DNA of 64,000 nucleotides, taken from the NCBI GenBank assembly GCA_014898415.1, contig RCTD01000011.1, positions 682,001 through 746,000 of the forward strand. Direction: 5' to 3'. A model generated the notes under the pieces. It did not search any database. It was not told where the DNA came from and worked only from the letters and a program-made list of their open reading frames with translations. Position 1 is the stretch's first letter, and the number at the start of each line of letters is the position of its first letter. Positions 50,000 through 62,739 of this stretch are shown one piece after another. The translations under genes and the position numbers were made by a program. The DNA is from Stromatinia cepivora (taxonomy: Eukaryota > Ascomycota > Leotiomycetes > Helotiales > Sclerotiniaceae).

Positions 50000-51984
50000 T
50001 TATCCCCCCCTTCGGAAAAACTCGCTTTCGAGCGTTTCACTCCTTTGTTCCATTACTATTTCATCGAAAATTAGGTTTTATGAAGGTTTATAAACTCTAA
50101 ATCAATTAGATTGGTCATTTTGGTTGATTTGGTTAATTTAATGGAAATTGATCAAATTAACCAAAATTATCGACCAAATTGATCAAAATGACGAATAAAT
50201 TGATCAAATCGATTAAATTGTTCATCAATTGATTAAATTAATATTGATTCATATTTTCCTTGATTTAAGGAACCTTTGAAAGGAAAAAGTTTCAATAGAA
50301 AAGGGAAAAAAATTGAATTATAATATAGTAATAATAAATGGTTAATATAATTAATTCCGAAATCGATCAAATTAATCAATCAAATTAACCAAATCAATCA
50401 AATTGAACAAAATCGACAAAAATAACATTATATTTCGTTCTTACCATATTCAAGCTTTCTTTTACATGAATTTTGAAATGATTATAGGCATAAGTTTTTT
50501 GAAATATATTGCCTTTATATTATCTTGATGATAACAGCTCGTTTATTATATAGAACTCGGGCTATATATATATACAATCAAATTCCCTCGAATTTGTATG
50601 AGTTTTCGATCCTTTCATAATCATATACACACACATCATCATAAAATCATAATATCTAATCTGCTATATTGAAGAATACTTTTCTTTTCTTTAATTTTAT
50701 AGATGAATTGTTATCCATATAATTATAATTATTTTCTCCACTTTTATAAAGTTTTATTCAATCAATTAATCGATTAAAAAGACTAGGCAACATTGGATTA
50801 GCTAAATGAAAATCGCATAAAAGATACAATAATATTTTAAGATTAGAAACAGAATACCAGATAAAATCGATATCGCTATTAAACCACAAGATTCTGTATA
50901 ATAGGGTTTTTCATGCTTTCTTTACTACTAAGATTTTCTCCACTTCCTATTTCGAATCACTAGTTATATTAATAGACAGAGATGGTTCGAATATCTGATC
51001 AGAAAAAGGATCATTATATACCTTGCATAATCAATCTGGAAGGAAAATAGAATGAATTTTCATCATAATCGGGAATTCGAATTTAAAAAAGCTTTCAAAT
51101 CGACCAATAATCTTGAATCTTCTTTGAATTGGGAAATCCAATTTCTTGAATAATCTCTAGGTAAAATAACTCTTCACATTAAATTATATATAATCTCCGA
51201 TATCGAAATCGACCTTATACCAATAAGTATTCATAGATTTCGATATTTTGGCTTAGGTATACAATAGGCCTTCTTTTATTCGTACAAAAACTAATCTATT
51301 ACGTTCTATATATATACAGGCATTATACACATTCATATCGTCTATTAGCTTATTAATATCTTTCTTCCATTCCTATATATATTTCGGTGTATACCTATAT
51401 AGGGTTTCATAGAATATAAACCCTTCTAAAAAATCATGTGGAAAAGTAAGTTGTGTATAATCCATTATAGATAGGAATTCTGATCAATCGTCTTGATAAT
51501 AACTAACAAACAGCTTTAACTATTGTTGAAGGTATTGATTATAAATCTCAATTTGATTATCGATTTGGGGATGATGAATAATGGATAATTTGAGATCGAT
51601 TCCTAGGATTTGATTGAATTCCTTTTAGAATTGTAATATGAATTGGGGGCTGCAATTTGATACTATAATATTAAAGGGATTATAATATCGATATATATAA
51701 TAGAAATATAATTATATTTGAATTCGAATATCGATTGATTTGTAATAAGGTATAGAGATAGTTTGTTTCATCAATTGATCAATAATAACTAAAACATTAT
51801 TATATCCATATTTATCCTTATTAAAACTGTAATAATCTATAATAATATATTATCATACTCGATTAGAAATCGGAAATGGATGTAATAAACCAGGGATACA
51901 ATCATATAAAATGGAATTACATTTGCAAGCATGATAATTACATATATATCTGGCTACAATATCATGCATTCTGGACCAGTAGTA

Positions 51985-52248
51985 TTATTGAAATAATAAA
52001 AAGTAGATTTTACTTATACCAGGATGAACAATAGAAACAGAATTATAGGTTTTACGAATCAAATAAATTCGAAAATTGTCGATATCGGGCACCACCAAAC
52101 GATCATTGTAAAGCAAAAGATCATTTTGAAGTGATATATACTTATGATCTTGGGTAACTTGTATTCTGAATACTAGCAAGCTATCTGTAGTTTTATTTGC
52201 TTCGATAATACGATTAACTAAATCGAATCGAGGAGCGATTTCATTCAA
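51985..52248 (-). pseudogene. Element B integrase N-terminal zinc-domain remnant
   Basis: An open stretch of 87 codons matches the Ty3 integrase HHCC region. LLLYNDRLVVP precedes a LIRKTYNSVSIVHPGISKIY block, which corresponds to LIxxxHDTPxxGHPGxxKTY. The expected first His is not evident, so the domain is probably inactive. Confidence 0.75.
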
Positions 52249-53042
52249 ATCGATACTAATAATTGCTGTTTCATTTAGATGGTACTTTTGTAAGGCTTTT
52301 CTTATGATTTCGGTATCAACTTGATTATTTTTAATAAATTGTTGAAAACGATTCTTTTTTTTGATATAATTCTAAAAATCCAACTCATCAATCCGATAAA
52401 TTAAAATATCAACAAAAGGATTATCTTTTCCAAAACAATATATAATAATAAAATTATAATCGATTAGAACTTTTGTTCAGTGAACTTATCGAACATTGAA
52501 AGTCTTGATAATTATAAAATATTCGAGGGCTTTATAATCGATATAAACCTTGATTTTATATAATAAACCAACGAATTCCGTTCTCCAATAATTGAGAGAT
52601 CGAATAATTGATAGCATTTCTTTATTATGAACTTCATAATTCAATTTAACAATAACTATGATCTTGAAGAAATAAACTACAAAAAATCAATCTTTGCTAT
52701 ACTATTATAATAATACATTAACAACTATTCTATCAAATATATTTATTTCAAATATACAAAAGAGTTGATGATTATAATATTACAAAAACGGAGTAAAGAT
52801 AAGTTTTTTCTTCAAGATATTGAATACATTTTGGTATACTTTATCGAATACGAATTTAATATTTGCTTTAATAAATTCATTGAAAGGTTTCATTATTATA
52901 CTGTAATCCTTAATAAACCGTTGATAAAAATTATAAAAACCGAGGAATAATTAGATTCTTTTCATTGTTATCGAAAAGATCCAATTCTTAATTATTTCAA
53001 TCTTTTCAGAGTCCATTTCTATTCTTTTAATAAAGATGATAA

Positions 53043-54630
53043 TGTCACGAGATACACGTGATCGCGTACGATCGGGCTAATACGGTACTAAGCTCCGAGC
53101 CGATCATATATATAGCTTTGTAGCACACTCTTTTTAGCTTTATAACTTTTAATTCTAAGGTTAATCTCTAAATGCTCGTTGGGTTCGTCATATTATTAAA
53201 AACTCTTTCAAATAAGAAATGGAATAACATCTGTACATGTTTATATACACTCCATTTGCTCCTATCTAGGTATATACTTATACTCTCTCACTTGTATATA
53301 GATCTTCTTGATATTATTCAAAAATGTTGTTTTTTTTTTTACCCTTAATTTCTAAGTTATAGATTACAATTCGATAAACCTTACAATTGCAAAACTTTAT
53401 GGCAAAATGACTCATCAGCGGAATGAAATCTCGTTTCTACGCTCCCTGATCCTCGAATGCACTCCTGCTACTCATACTCCTTTTTGTCCGAAACCCTCTC
53501 TCCCTAATCTTGAAAAGTTTAATGGTAACTCTCAAAAATTCGATATCTGGTTTCTTTTGTATAAACTATAATACTACCTCAGTTTTCTTTTCTTGATCAA
53601 AACGTTTTTTTAGATTATACAACGATCCTGGATCAATTTATATATATTTATAATAATCCGAATAAAGTTCAAAAAACCGAAAATAAGTTATTCATTCTCA
53701 AACAAGGAATCGATTCTTTACATATCTATATTACAAAATTCGAAAGGATCCTTTACAAAGTCAAAAATCAAAATTGGCCCAATTCGAATAAAATCTCAAT
53801 TTTTTGTAATGGATTTAATATTATTCTTAAAAATCGTCTTTCTCAATAGCTTTCTTTTCCCCACTCCTATCCCGATTTTGTTCAGATTATACAACAATTA
53901 ACTGTTTGTACAGCAAATGGATTCCCTACATCATTCTACTTTAATGAATCTAAAGCCCCACATATATTGCAGAATCCATCTCACTTTCGGAACCACAATC
54001 CAATGGATATTAACAACCTTAATATTATTAATACCCTTAACCCTTTTGATACCCAATCGGATAAACCCGATCGTACTTTGATTCTACCCCGTATACAAGT
54101 ACCCGAGTTTTTCCCTTCTAAAAGAACTCTTTTGTATAAGCAAAATAAATATATATAATATAGAAATAATTTCTATTGGATACAAATCTATCCGTTAGAT
54201 CCACATCAAAGAATCCGAGATCGATAAAAGCCTGTTCTGGTTATTATATTGATTATTGAACCCGAAAACGATAATAATAAGGATTTAGAAGAGATGATTA
54301 ATGACCAATATTTTAAAGATCGCTTAAAGGAGGCATATAATACAATGGATGCATATTCATTAATTGTAATACAATTTGTGCATCAGGAATTTTTATCAAA
54401 AGAAGATTAATGATTATTTTGTACTTAAATTATTCATTTAAAATGAATTCGAGGCGAATTCTTCAGAAGGGGGGGGGTAGTATCACAAAATATACGTGAT
54501 CGCATACGATCGGATTAATACAATACTAAACTCCGAGTCGATTATATATATAACTTTGTAACACACTTTCTTTAACTTTATAACTTTTAATTCTAAGGTT
54601 GATCTCTAAACGCTCGTTGGGTTCGTCACA
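53043..54630 (+). mobile_element. Gag-only LTR retroelement (TR-GAG-like), 1,588 bp
   Basis: The LTRs 53043-53192 and 54481-54630 are both 150 bp (TGTCACGAGATACACG...GGGTTCGTCACA). The TSD is GATAA (53038-53042, 54631-54635). The empty site is visible in the sister gypsy copy near 5960-5975. The internal region is only 1,288 bp, with one Gag frame and no protease, RT or integrase. A strong polypurine tract (GAAGGGGGGGGGTAG) precedes the 3' LTR and matches that of gypsy element B. LTR ends TGTCACGA...CGTCACA also match the gypsy A/B family, suggesting that family could supply replication functions (inference). Confidence 0.92.
53407..54410 (+). pseudogene. Gag of the Gag-only element, with RIP-type stops
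   Basis: The start ATG at 53407 gives MTHQRNEISFL and then LEKFNGNSQKFDIWF, the usual start of a fungal Gag core. A frame change near 53560-53575 is followed by QFSFLDQNVFLDYTTILDQF, then ENKLFILKQGIDSLHIYITK and NWPNSNKISIFCNGFN. These match the Retrotrans_gag layout (AxxKLxxLxQ...xxDYIxxF...LxxFxxGL). In-frame TAG/TAA stops near 53847, 54156 and 54228 are all explicable as C-to-T changes in Gln or Arg codons. The frame ends at TAA 54408-54410, so the ancestral protein was about 335 residues. A mid-protein Pro/Asn-rich segment is followed by an acidic end. No CCHC zinc knuckle is evident. Confidence 0.85.
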
Positions 54631-54687
54631 GATAAAGCCTAAATATTTGGTATATATAATATTGAATTTGTATTTCTTGAAATCCGT

Positions 54688-54939
54688 TTATAGATTAACA
54701 GTTTTTAATTGTTTGAGAATTAGTTTAATATAAATTTGATACTCTTTTTCATTTTTGAAATAGATTAGAATATTATCGAAGTATATTGTATAAAAGATAT
54801 TTAGATAATTGAATAAAACATTATTTATATAATATTGATAGATTATAGAATCATTTGTTAATCCAAATAATACAACCTTATATTTATATAATCCATATCG
54901 GATTCGAAAAGTAATATACTTTTCCGAAGCAAAATCCAT
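54688..54939 (-). pseudogene. Element B reverse transcriptase remnant
   Basis: This is an open stretch of 83 codons with FRIRYGLYKYKVVLFGLTND and the catalytic box YFDNILIYF (second Asp to Asn, as in element A). The Gag-only element is inserted on its C-terminal side, between 53042 and 54631. Confidence 0.85.
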
Positions 54940-57900
54940 TTTTATATAATGGAAAGTTTAACGAATATCGAGTTTGATAAAGACTTTAGCATTGGAAAAC
55001 CGAGAAAGCGTTTTGTCGATCAAAGGGAGGGGATACTGATCCTTATATATCAAGGAATTCAATAATTTGAAATCTATATAAAATCTTAAATTATTATTGG
55101 ATTTCTTAATGAATAGGATGGGTACAGTATAAGGGGCTTAATTAGATTCAATGAAATCTTTGTTAAAATTATTTATAATATATTCTTTAACGATTTTCAA
55201 TTGTTCCAAAAACATTTTATAAAACAGACTATAATATAAAGTTTGTTCTCTTTTATTTTCCAATATGATTTTATAATTATAAGATTAATTAAAAGACAAG
55301 ATGTTTGATTTATACTTGGAAAAGGCTTGATGATATTATCGATATTCAAATGATATTTCAGATTCTGAATCGATTTCGATTAATATTCGATCGAGTTTTT
55401 TTCGAACTTTTATATTTTTGAATTCGGTTAGGGCAACCAATACTCTTTCTTCTGTATATTATTCATTTTGTTGGAAGTCTATTATATCATTAAATTCTTT
55501 TAAAGTAATGATAAAGAATTCAGTTTGTTTATCTCTTTTGTATTCTAATTGGAACTTATCGGATTTGAATATATATAGATTGAGGACTTCAGACGATATA
55601 CAAAGGAAATATTCATAGATCTGTAATGATGATATAATTGATTAAAAAGGAAGTGGATTGAATTTGAAAGGAATCGGGATTTCTTCTTTTTCAATAAGAA
55701 TTTATATTGTATTTATATTTGAAGATTCTTGTTATACATCACCAACTACAATTGATCTATTCAATTGTAAATCTTTTCGATTCTAATATTCTTCGAATTG
55801 ATCATTTCATTGATCAACATTTTATTAAATTAATCGATCGATCTTTTGTTTACAAAGGGATAATTAAATAATAAAAAGATTATTCGAATAAGAAATAATA
55901 CAGGATCTTTCTTTAAACTATTCGAAACATCGATTGAAGTAATCAAACTTCGCTCGAATCTCTGATAATCAAAGTCTACCTAAAATAACATTATAATTCT
56001 TTAATTCAATAATAAAAAAAGGAACAAAAGATTATTTACAACTATTGATCATTAAATTAAAGAATATAAAATAAGTAATAATATAGCCTTACATATTATT
56101 ATACCCTTTAACTTCAATTAAAACTTCAAACAATATAATTCTGGATTTAAATATAGGAAATAAACAAATAAAGAATATAATATTAATAAAAACGAATCTA
56201 TTTACTTTAGAATCAATAAATACTTTTGATTAATAAATATAATCATTTTTCAAAAGATTGCAAAAAAAAGTGAATACTTCTTCTCCTATAAGTTTGATTA
56301 AATCAAGAAATCTTATATCCCATATAACACTTAAAATGGAAACAGAATTTAAATATTTGGTTTTAAACGCTTTTCTTTTTCTAAACAGGTATTCTGTATA
56401 GCTTCAATTATAACTTCTAGATTGAAATCTTCTTTAGCATTTTAATATTCTTCGAATTCTTTTACTTCTTTTTATACTATCTCAATCTCATTAAGATTAT
56501 CGATACAAGGTATCGATATATATACTATTTCAGGAAAGAAAAATGATAACGAACATTTGAAGTTCGAATAGTTATTAGATATAATAAAGCCGATATATCC
56601 AAAAGGGGTATTCCAGAATAGAAATAGTTTCAAGAACATAAAGATTCCAAAATTGAAATTATTAGAACTTCGAGAAAATTGCAAAGAGTTTGTAATAACC
56701 ATTGATTTACAAATAATTATAAAGGCTTTTCGATCAATATAGTATCGGTTTTGTTCTTGTAATAAAACTTCGTTTTGATTTACTTTAATAAATATATTCG
56801 CGAATTTTTCTATAATCTTATAATCCTTGATAAATATTATTATCATTTGCAAAAGAAAATCGGAAATCTTTTGTTTAAGATCTTTGAATAAAACCTTATT
56901 ATCAATAATCTCTGTTTGGATAACAAGTAATCTGAACTTTCTATATCATTTTAGAAAATTACTATATTGAATTGTATTAAGTATAATCTATATCTTATAT
57001 TGAAAACAAACATCATCGATTTCGATTGGGTTCCGATAAATCATTACAAATTATTCGATCAATTCGAATACTGTGAATTAGAGCATTTGTATATAACAAA
57101 TATGACAATATACTTGTACTTTTGATTCGATTTGGTCGATTATATATACACAATATTACATTTCACTTTTAAATGATATAATATATAGTTCAAATCGTTT
57201 TATAATCAATAATTGCTATAAACTAGTTTTAGATTCAATATTATCATTAAATTTAATAATAAGATTTGTAGGTTTTAATATATATATATCTTACTGCAAA
57301 TTATAACTAACACAGGAATACAATCTTGACCAATTAGATTGGTTTTTTGAATAAAAGGACCCTTGATTATTAAATAGATCATCACTTTCTAAAAGGGAAG
57401 GAGATTCATCAAAAAACCCCGGGTAATTAAATCGTTTGATAAAAGTTTTCTTCTTTTGATTTCGGGATCTTCGAATTTGTTTGGATAAAGATCCTTGAGT
57501 TTCGATTAAAGGAATAAGAGGAGTTCTAGGTACTATTGTTGATCTGAATATCTATATAGATATTACTTAAAGCTCAAAAGGAGATTGCATTATTATAGAA
57601 CTCATCGTCATTATAACTTTCAATTATCGATTCTCCTTTTTCAGATTTATAATTATTATATAGAAATCTTGTAATTGTAATAATAATTCGAAAGGAATAA
57701 TTGAATTATTGGGAGTATCGATTTTATATACTAGAATCTTCTCTTTATTAATCTTTTTTTTTTTAATAATAATATTATTCAATCCTATATTTATATTTTC
57801 TTCGAAGAATTGTTGAAATAATTAAGGAGAAGGAGAGGATTCTTTAGAATATACTTTCGAAGGTTTGGAGTGTATAGAAAAAGGAGTTTGTTGTATTATG

Positions 57901-58071
57901 AAAGTAATGGTATATTTTTAAAGAGGTTTATCTTCGTCAATTAGATCGGAATAGATCTTTTTCCTTTAAATATAACATTCGTAAAAATTCATCTAAGAAG
58001 GTATTATTAAAATGAGATATTATTTGGGAAACCATTAAATAGCTGGACGCTTGTAAATAAGTTGTAGATAA

Positions 58072-58353
58072 TATAATATATAAAAGCTATAATAGAGTTG
58101 AATAAACAGAATCAATTATGTTCTTTAGAATCTACAATTGAAGAATTATAGCTCGTAAGGAGCAACTAGATATATATATATAAATACTTATTTGTAGACT
58201 ATAGGATTATATATATACATTATTAAGATTACTATTTTACTATACTAAATTGTATAATTCGTAACGTATACACACGAATGATCAGCTCATAAATTGATAT
58301 GGGAGATAAGAGGTATCACGTGGTTAGCCTCCTGTGGTTCACGATTCGTGACA
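58072..58353 (-). repeat. 5' LTR of element B (282 bp)
   Basis: It ends GGTTCACGATTCGTGACA on the plus strand, followed by AGATA. It is less mutated at this end than the 3' LTR. Confidence 0.93.
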
Positions 58354-59241
58354 AGATATATAAATTAAAATTATATTAAATCGATTAATCTCGTTATTGT
58401 TTGTAAAAATATTTTTATTTTTAATTATTTTATTTTAAATAATTAATAAAATCAATAATTTCTTTGATTAATTTTTTCAAATTCTAAATAATGTATAACA
58501 TTAACAAGAAATAGAAAAAACAAGATTATTCAAATATTCGAGGCTTCTGATTAGTCAGTAGAGATCACATAATGTATAGTTTAACTGAAAGTTATTGTTA
58601 AGCAGAGTCAGGTCACATGATCCGGCACTAGGCCGCATTGAGAATGCAGGAATAGCTTCTTAAAAGCTATTCTCGCTCCCATTAACTTTCACCTCTTTCG
58701 TCAAATCAACAACTACGTTTCCTAGTCCTAGCTTCCCAAAACAGTAACAGAATACCATGTGATCATATCACTAGGGTCATATTCTTAATAAGTGTTATAT
58801 TATACTAGTATTATATTATACTTTATTATATTCTAGCTCTGTTTTACGTAAAGGGCCCATCCCTACTTCTAAGTCCTAAAGTATTTAATTCTCGTCGTAT
58901 TAATCATACAGGAATATAAGCTTGCCACCCTATTGTATATATATTCAAAAATTGTAAAAGAAGGATCTGACGTTCAGCTGTCCCGGACTCCCGGTGGATA
59001 TCCGGAGAATCGGAGATGAGGTCTTTATTTGTCTCAAATTGACTTTCCCAAGATATTGAACTGCAGAAATAACATAACTTGGTTATCATGCAGACAAATT
59101 GGGTATGAGGTATTTGTATACAAAACTAGCAGTATTGAATTATACTCCGTACAATCCGGAAGGATGCGAAAGGGGTTCCTTCAGTAGGTACTTCGCGACC
59201 ATAGATGACCGCAAGACAAAACGCCCACTCATAAATATTTC
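58354..59241. other. Transition and intergenic region right of gypsy B
   Basis: It is AT-rich to about 58540, then normal. TATTATA-type short repeats lie near 58790-58830. The part nearest 59242 is probably a 3' UTR. No gene is seen. Confidence 0.4.
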
Positions 59242-60681
59242 TCACCGTTTCGCACGATAAGCATCCCCAGTCCTTCGAATTTCGTCCTCTGTATCTTTTC
59301 CCCTTCCTTCCCTCTCCAGCTTTCGAACCAATGGTAAAACCTTGTCAGCAAAGTTTTGAATACCATCCTCATAATGCAAAAATGCAATCAAAACAATACC
59401 AATACCTAAGCTCTTCAACAACAAAATTCTATCGTCAACTTGTTCAGCTGTTCCAATCAGTTTAGTTTTGAACCCATCGTTGTATTGCACCAAATCTTCA
59501 AATTTGCTATCTTCCCACATGCCCTTCTTGTTTCCTGTCGATGAGCCAGCTTGTTTTGTTGCATCCGCGAATGCGTTCACAGCTTCCTTATCGGCTTTTC
59601 CTTGAATATCTGATAAAAGTTGTATGGCCTCTTCTTCCGTTTCTTTAACGATAGCAAAGCCATTGACAGCAAAACATATCTTATCCTCACGACCGAGCTT
59701 CCGCGCCCGCTCTTTAACGTCGGCAATTTGCTCTTGGAACGCTTCTAGAGTATTGCCATTCATGAAATAATAATCAGATACATGAGCTCCGTTTTCTCGA
59801 GCATCAATAGAATTACCTCCTTGAAAAATCAATGGGTGTGGTCGACCTGGTAGATTGAGAGGTTTGGGCGACAAAGGATAATCGTGAAATTGGTAAAAGT
59901 CTCCTTTATAGGAGAATTTTGGAGAAGTCCAGATTCCTTTCAAGCACTCGATAAACTCCCTGCTCCTCCTGTAGCGCTCAGCGTGTTCAAGCCACCATTG
60001 TCCAATGCTTGTAAACTCTTGTTTAAACCACCCGGAAACAATATTCACAGATATCCTTCCATTTGTGTAATGATCAATACTGGCAATTTGCTTAGCTGGA
60101 TTCCATGGGCCAGGTGATAATACCGCGATGACATTCAGTTTCTTAGTGTTATGGAGTAGTGCTTGGGAGAAAGAGACGGATTCGTGTTGATTATCCTACG
60201 GCCGATCAATATTAGTTCTGCGCCAACAGCTTGTGGAAGAGACTCACAGCTCCAATATCCTGCCATGAATCGAATCTGAGTAAGAGCATATTCAAACCTA
60301 ACCTCCTCCGCAGTTTGCGCATATCTCACATTTGATTCGTAATCCCAACTATGGAAAATCAGTGGTTGAAATTCCATGACCGAACATCAAGACTACCTTG
60401 TTCTTTGGGGGATCTTTGATATCACCAAACCTCTAGAAACATTGGGTAAGGTTACCCAATAAGCGAACTTGACACGATCTGGTGCATCGTTGAGTTCTGG
60501 TTCCGCAGAAAAATGTGCATTGTGTCCATTCGTCGTGTCACTATTGGCGTATTCAATGAGTCTGGTATGACTATCACCATTGACATATCCATTGGTGATT
60601 GCGCCTAAATGACCATTGGCTGGTCCATCGTGCCGAATGACAATTGAAACTATTGCTGCTGATTGTGATGGTAGTAGACAT
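59242..60681 (-). pseudogene. SfnG-like flavin-dependent monooxygenase with one-base frameshift
   Basis: Exons are to 60397, 60348-60248 and 60195-59242, with introns of 48 and 52 bp and good junctions. This is a bacterial-luciferase-like (LLM) FMN monooxygenase of the dimethylsulfone monooxygenase (SfnG) type. Visible blocks are VKFAYWV, GLVISKIPQRTSWDYES, FEYALTQIRFMAGY, HESVSFSQALL, VNIVSGWFKQEF, WLEHAERYRRS, FQGGNS, YFMNGNT and FEDLVQYNDGFKTKLIGTAEQ. At about 60254 one extra base in the GGATATGGAGCT-type sequence throws exon 2 out of phase with exon 3. A few codons seem missing after PGPWNPA. The N-terminus is unclear: ATG 60681 is out of frame, and ATG 60850 is followed at once by GTAAGT. 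Family activity is sulfone oxidation with FMNH2; here it is probably lost unless the extra base is an assembly error. Confidence 0.8.
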
Positions 60682-60850
60682 ATTGAACTTAAAAGGTAGT
60701 AAGGTATAAGATGCGAATGATTTTGATCAAAGAGAGGAATGGAAGGCTGAAGAGTAGAAGCAACGGACGGAATGGAAAAATACGGCTACTTTCTCAAGAT
60801 AGCTATCCCGATACTTACTGATGTTCAATAGGGACACTTACTCGCACCAT

Positions 60851-61250
60851 TGTAGAACTGCGGAAAACTCCCGACCGTAGTTCAACCAAACTTTTGGTTG
60901 TTTCGGATGGGAATTCTTATGACAAGAAGTATGTGTTGATATCCCGGGCGATGGATGGTGCAATATGTACCCCTCCTTGTGCAAGAGCTTTGCTGCACCT
61001 CAACCCTGGGTTTAATTGATCGACAAGACCATGATAAAAGTAATTATGGCGTATCAGTAATCTGGAGTAAAAGCCATGGATAAATTTGTAGCACCAAGAA
61101 CAAAGCTTACGGCATCAAATGTCATAAATATTGATAACATTTTGGCAGGACGAAAGAAGTCGTGGTATTTGCGCTAAACAGACTAGCAGTTGGGTACTTG
61201 TCTTTTGTAGGCACGTTACCTCCATAATATGTCATCAATTGTATATTATT
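60851..61250. other. Intergenic region between the monooxygenase and the reductase
   Basis: No gene is seen. Both neighbours are on the minus strand, so this should hold the monooxygenase promoter and the reductase 3' UTR. Confidence 0.4.
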
Positions 61251-62739
61251 TCATGCTCTCAGTGCTAGTGGTACGACTATTCTTGGACCATTTACTGAAC
61301 CATCTCTCAGTCTATCAAGTGCTGCATTGATACCTTGCAATCCTCCATGTGCAACCTCAATTTCAGGTGTCGCTATCCTGTTGTGCTTGAATAATCTTTC
61401 TAACCAGATCATCAATTCTTCACCAATATTTGGTGCCTCATGGAATGTCTTGATTGGTACGGAATGATATAGAACTCCTGGTGTTGGCTCTTTGGGTAAT
61501 CCTGTCAAGCCAACAAGATGCGCCCGCTTCCCTTCTGTTCCGTTTTCTGATCGCACGGCTCGTGCAAGTAAAGCAGTACTTTCCTTTCCTCTTGTATCAA
61601 GTCCAAAGCGTAGTTTTCCTTTTGTGATACCTTTGACAATTGATACCGCTCTGTCAGTATCGAATCGGTCTACCAAGAGATCTGCACCATGTTTTAACAT
61701 ACGTTCACCACTTCGAGCGACGTCTATGATAGCAATCACTTTCAGTCCAGCTAATTTCGCAAGTTGGATTGCGCAACATCCAGTGGCAGATGAACCTACG
61801 ACCGTTAGTACTTATCAAAAGTTTTGGATGAACCACCTTACCTCCCCAAATGGCTATCCAATCCCCAGGTTCAGGTCTCTCATCTTCTCGGATACTATCA
61901 AAGCATTCTGTTCTCACATCCTGTGGGATCGAGTCTCTAGATAGGGAGTGAATTGCCTGGAAAAGATCCGGGCCTCGGGTCTCTTCATGATCGGCAAAAT
62001 TTACTCCTAGACATATACCTAGCCCAAGGGCTGCCGCAACAAAGGCAACTCCAAGTGGTGCGGCATCTGTTGGGCTTACGGTATTTGGAAGTCTACAAGC
62101 ATTAAAGTCTGACACGACTGCATATTGTTGGTACGCAGCTTTCCGTGAATCTCTATAATCCGTGGAAATTCCCATAACCTAGAACTGTCAGTCATTGCTT
62201 TAACCAACATTCATGGATTCTTACAATATCTCCAGATTTGAATCTGGAATTTGCTTGAGGTGGTTTTACCACTTTTCCCGCGAAGTCTCGGCCACTTATA
62301 CAGGGGAGAGAAGGTAACCCAAAGCCAAAGTCCCTATTATGAATGTTCAATTAAATGATATCATTTGCAACCAAAACACGGATAATACTCACGGAGCTTT
62401 CCAGTCGATTGGATTCAAACCGATGATTTCCACTGCAACAAGCATTTCGCGGCCATCATTTAACGAAGGTATCGGATGCTCCGTTGCATGGATATATCTC
62501 TGCTTTGGACCATGCAAGAGTAGGACTTCTTGATGCGACACATTCAGATTCGAATTGTGAATTGAATCAATTTCCTGATCTGGACTTCTTGTCTCGCGGT
62601 GCAAGTAGATACCCTCGGGCTCAGTTTCTGGCTCAAGCCAATTGTGAAAGACTTTTTGATACCCATGAGATTCCGGTGTCTTTGGCGGCATTATTGCCTG
62701 ATTGACAGATTGCGATACATATGTTTGTGTTGAAGACAT
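61251..62739 (-). CDS. Medium-chain reductase (zinc-free MDR, enoyl/quinone reductase-like), four exons
   Basis: Exons are 62739-62393, 62333-62225, 62178-61842 and 61795-61251. Introns of 59, 46 and 46 bp have good donors, and the last has a TACTAAC branch. The spliced frame is 445 residues. The N-terminal half is a GroES-like domain with EMLVAVEIIGLNPIDWKAPDF, LPCISGRDFAGKVV and FKSGDIVMG. The cofactor domain follows with GDWIAIWGGSSATGCCAIQL (NADPH-binding glycine-rich turn) and AGLKVIAI. The C-terminus ends in GGLQGINAALDRLRDGSVNG. No catalytic zinc ligands are evident, placing it with the trans-enoyl reductase and quinone reductase branch. An in-frame ATG at 62883 could add 48 residues; 62739 is preferred because the upstream part is atypical. 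It appears intact. Confidence 0.87.

Larger units (their letters stand above)
49718..58353 (-). mobile_element. Ty3/gypsy element B, complete, carrying a nested Gag-only element
   Basis: The LTRs 49718-49999 and 58072-58353 are both 282 bp and of the same family as element A. The TSD is AGATA (49713-49717, 58354-58358). Net length is about 7.04 kb after removing the nested element. On the minus strand, RT is at 54939-54688 (ITFRIRYGLYKYKVVLFGLT, then YFDNILIYF). The integrase zinc region is at 52248-51985 (RKTYNSVSIVHPGISKIYFLL). Next to the 3' LTR the tract reads GAAGGGGGGGATAA on the minus strand, a well-kept polypurine tract. RIP stops are abundant. Confidence 0.94.

Noticed and set aside
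61492..61944. Plus-strand 150-codon frame
   Set aside because: It lies antisense to exons 3 and 4 of the reductase, whose spliced frame is clearly real.
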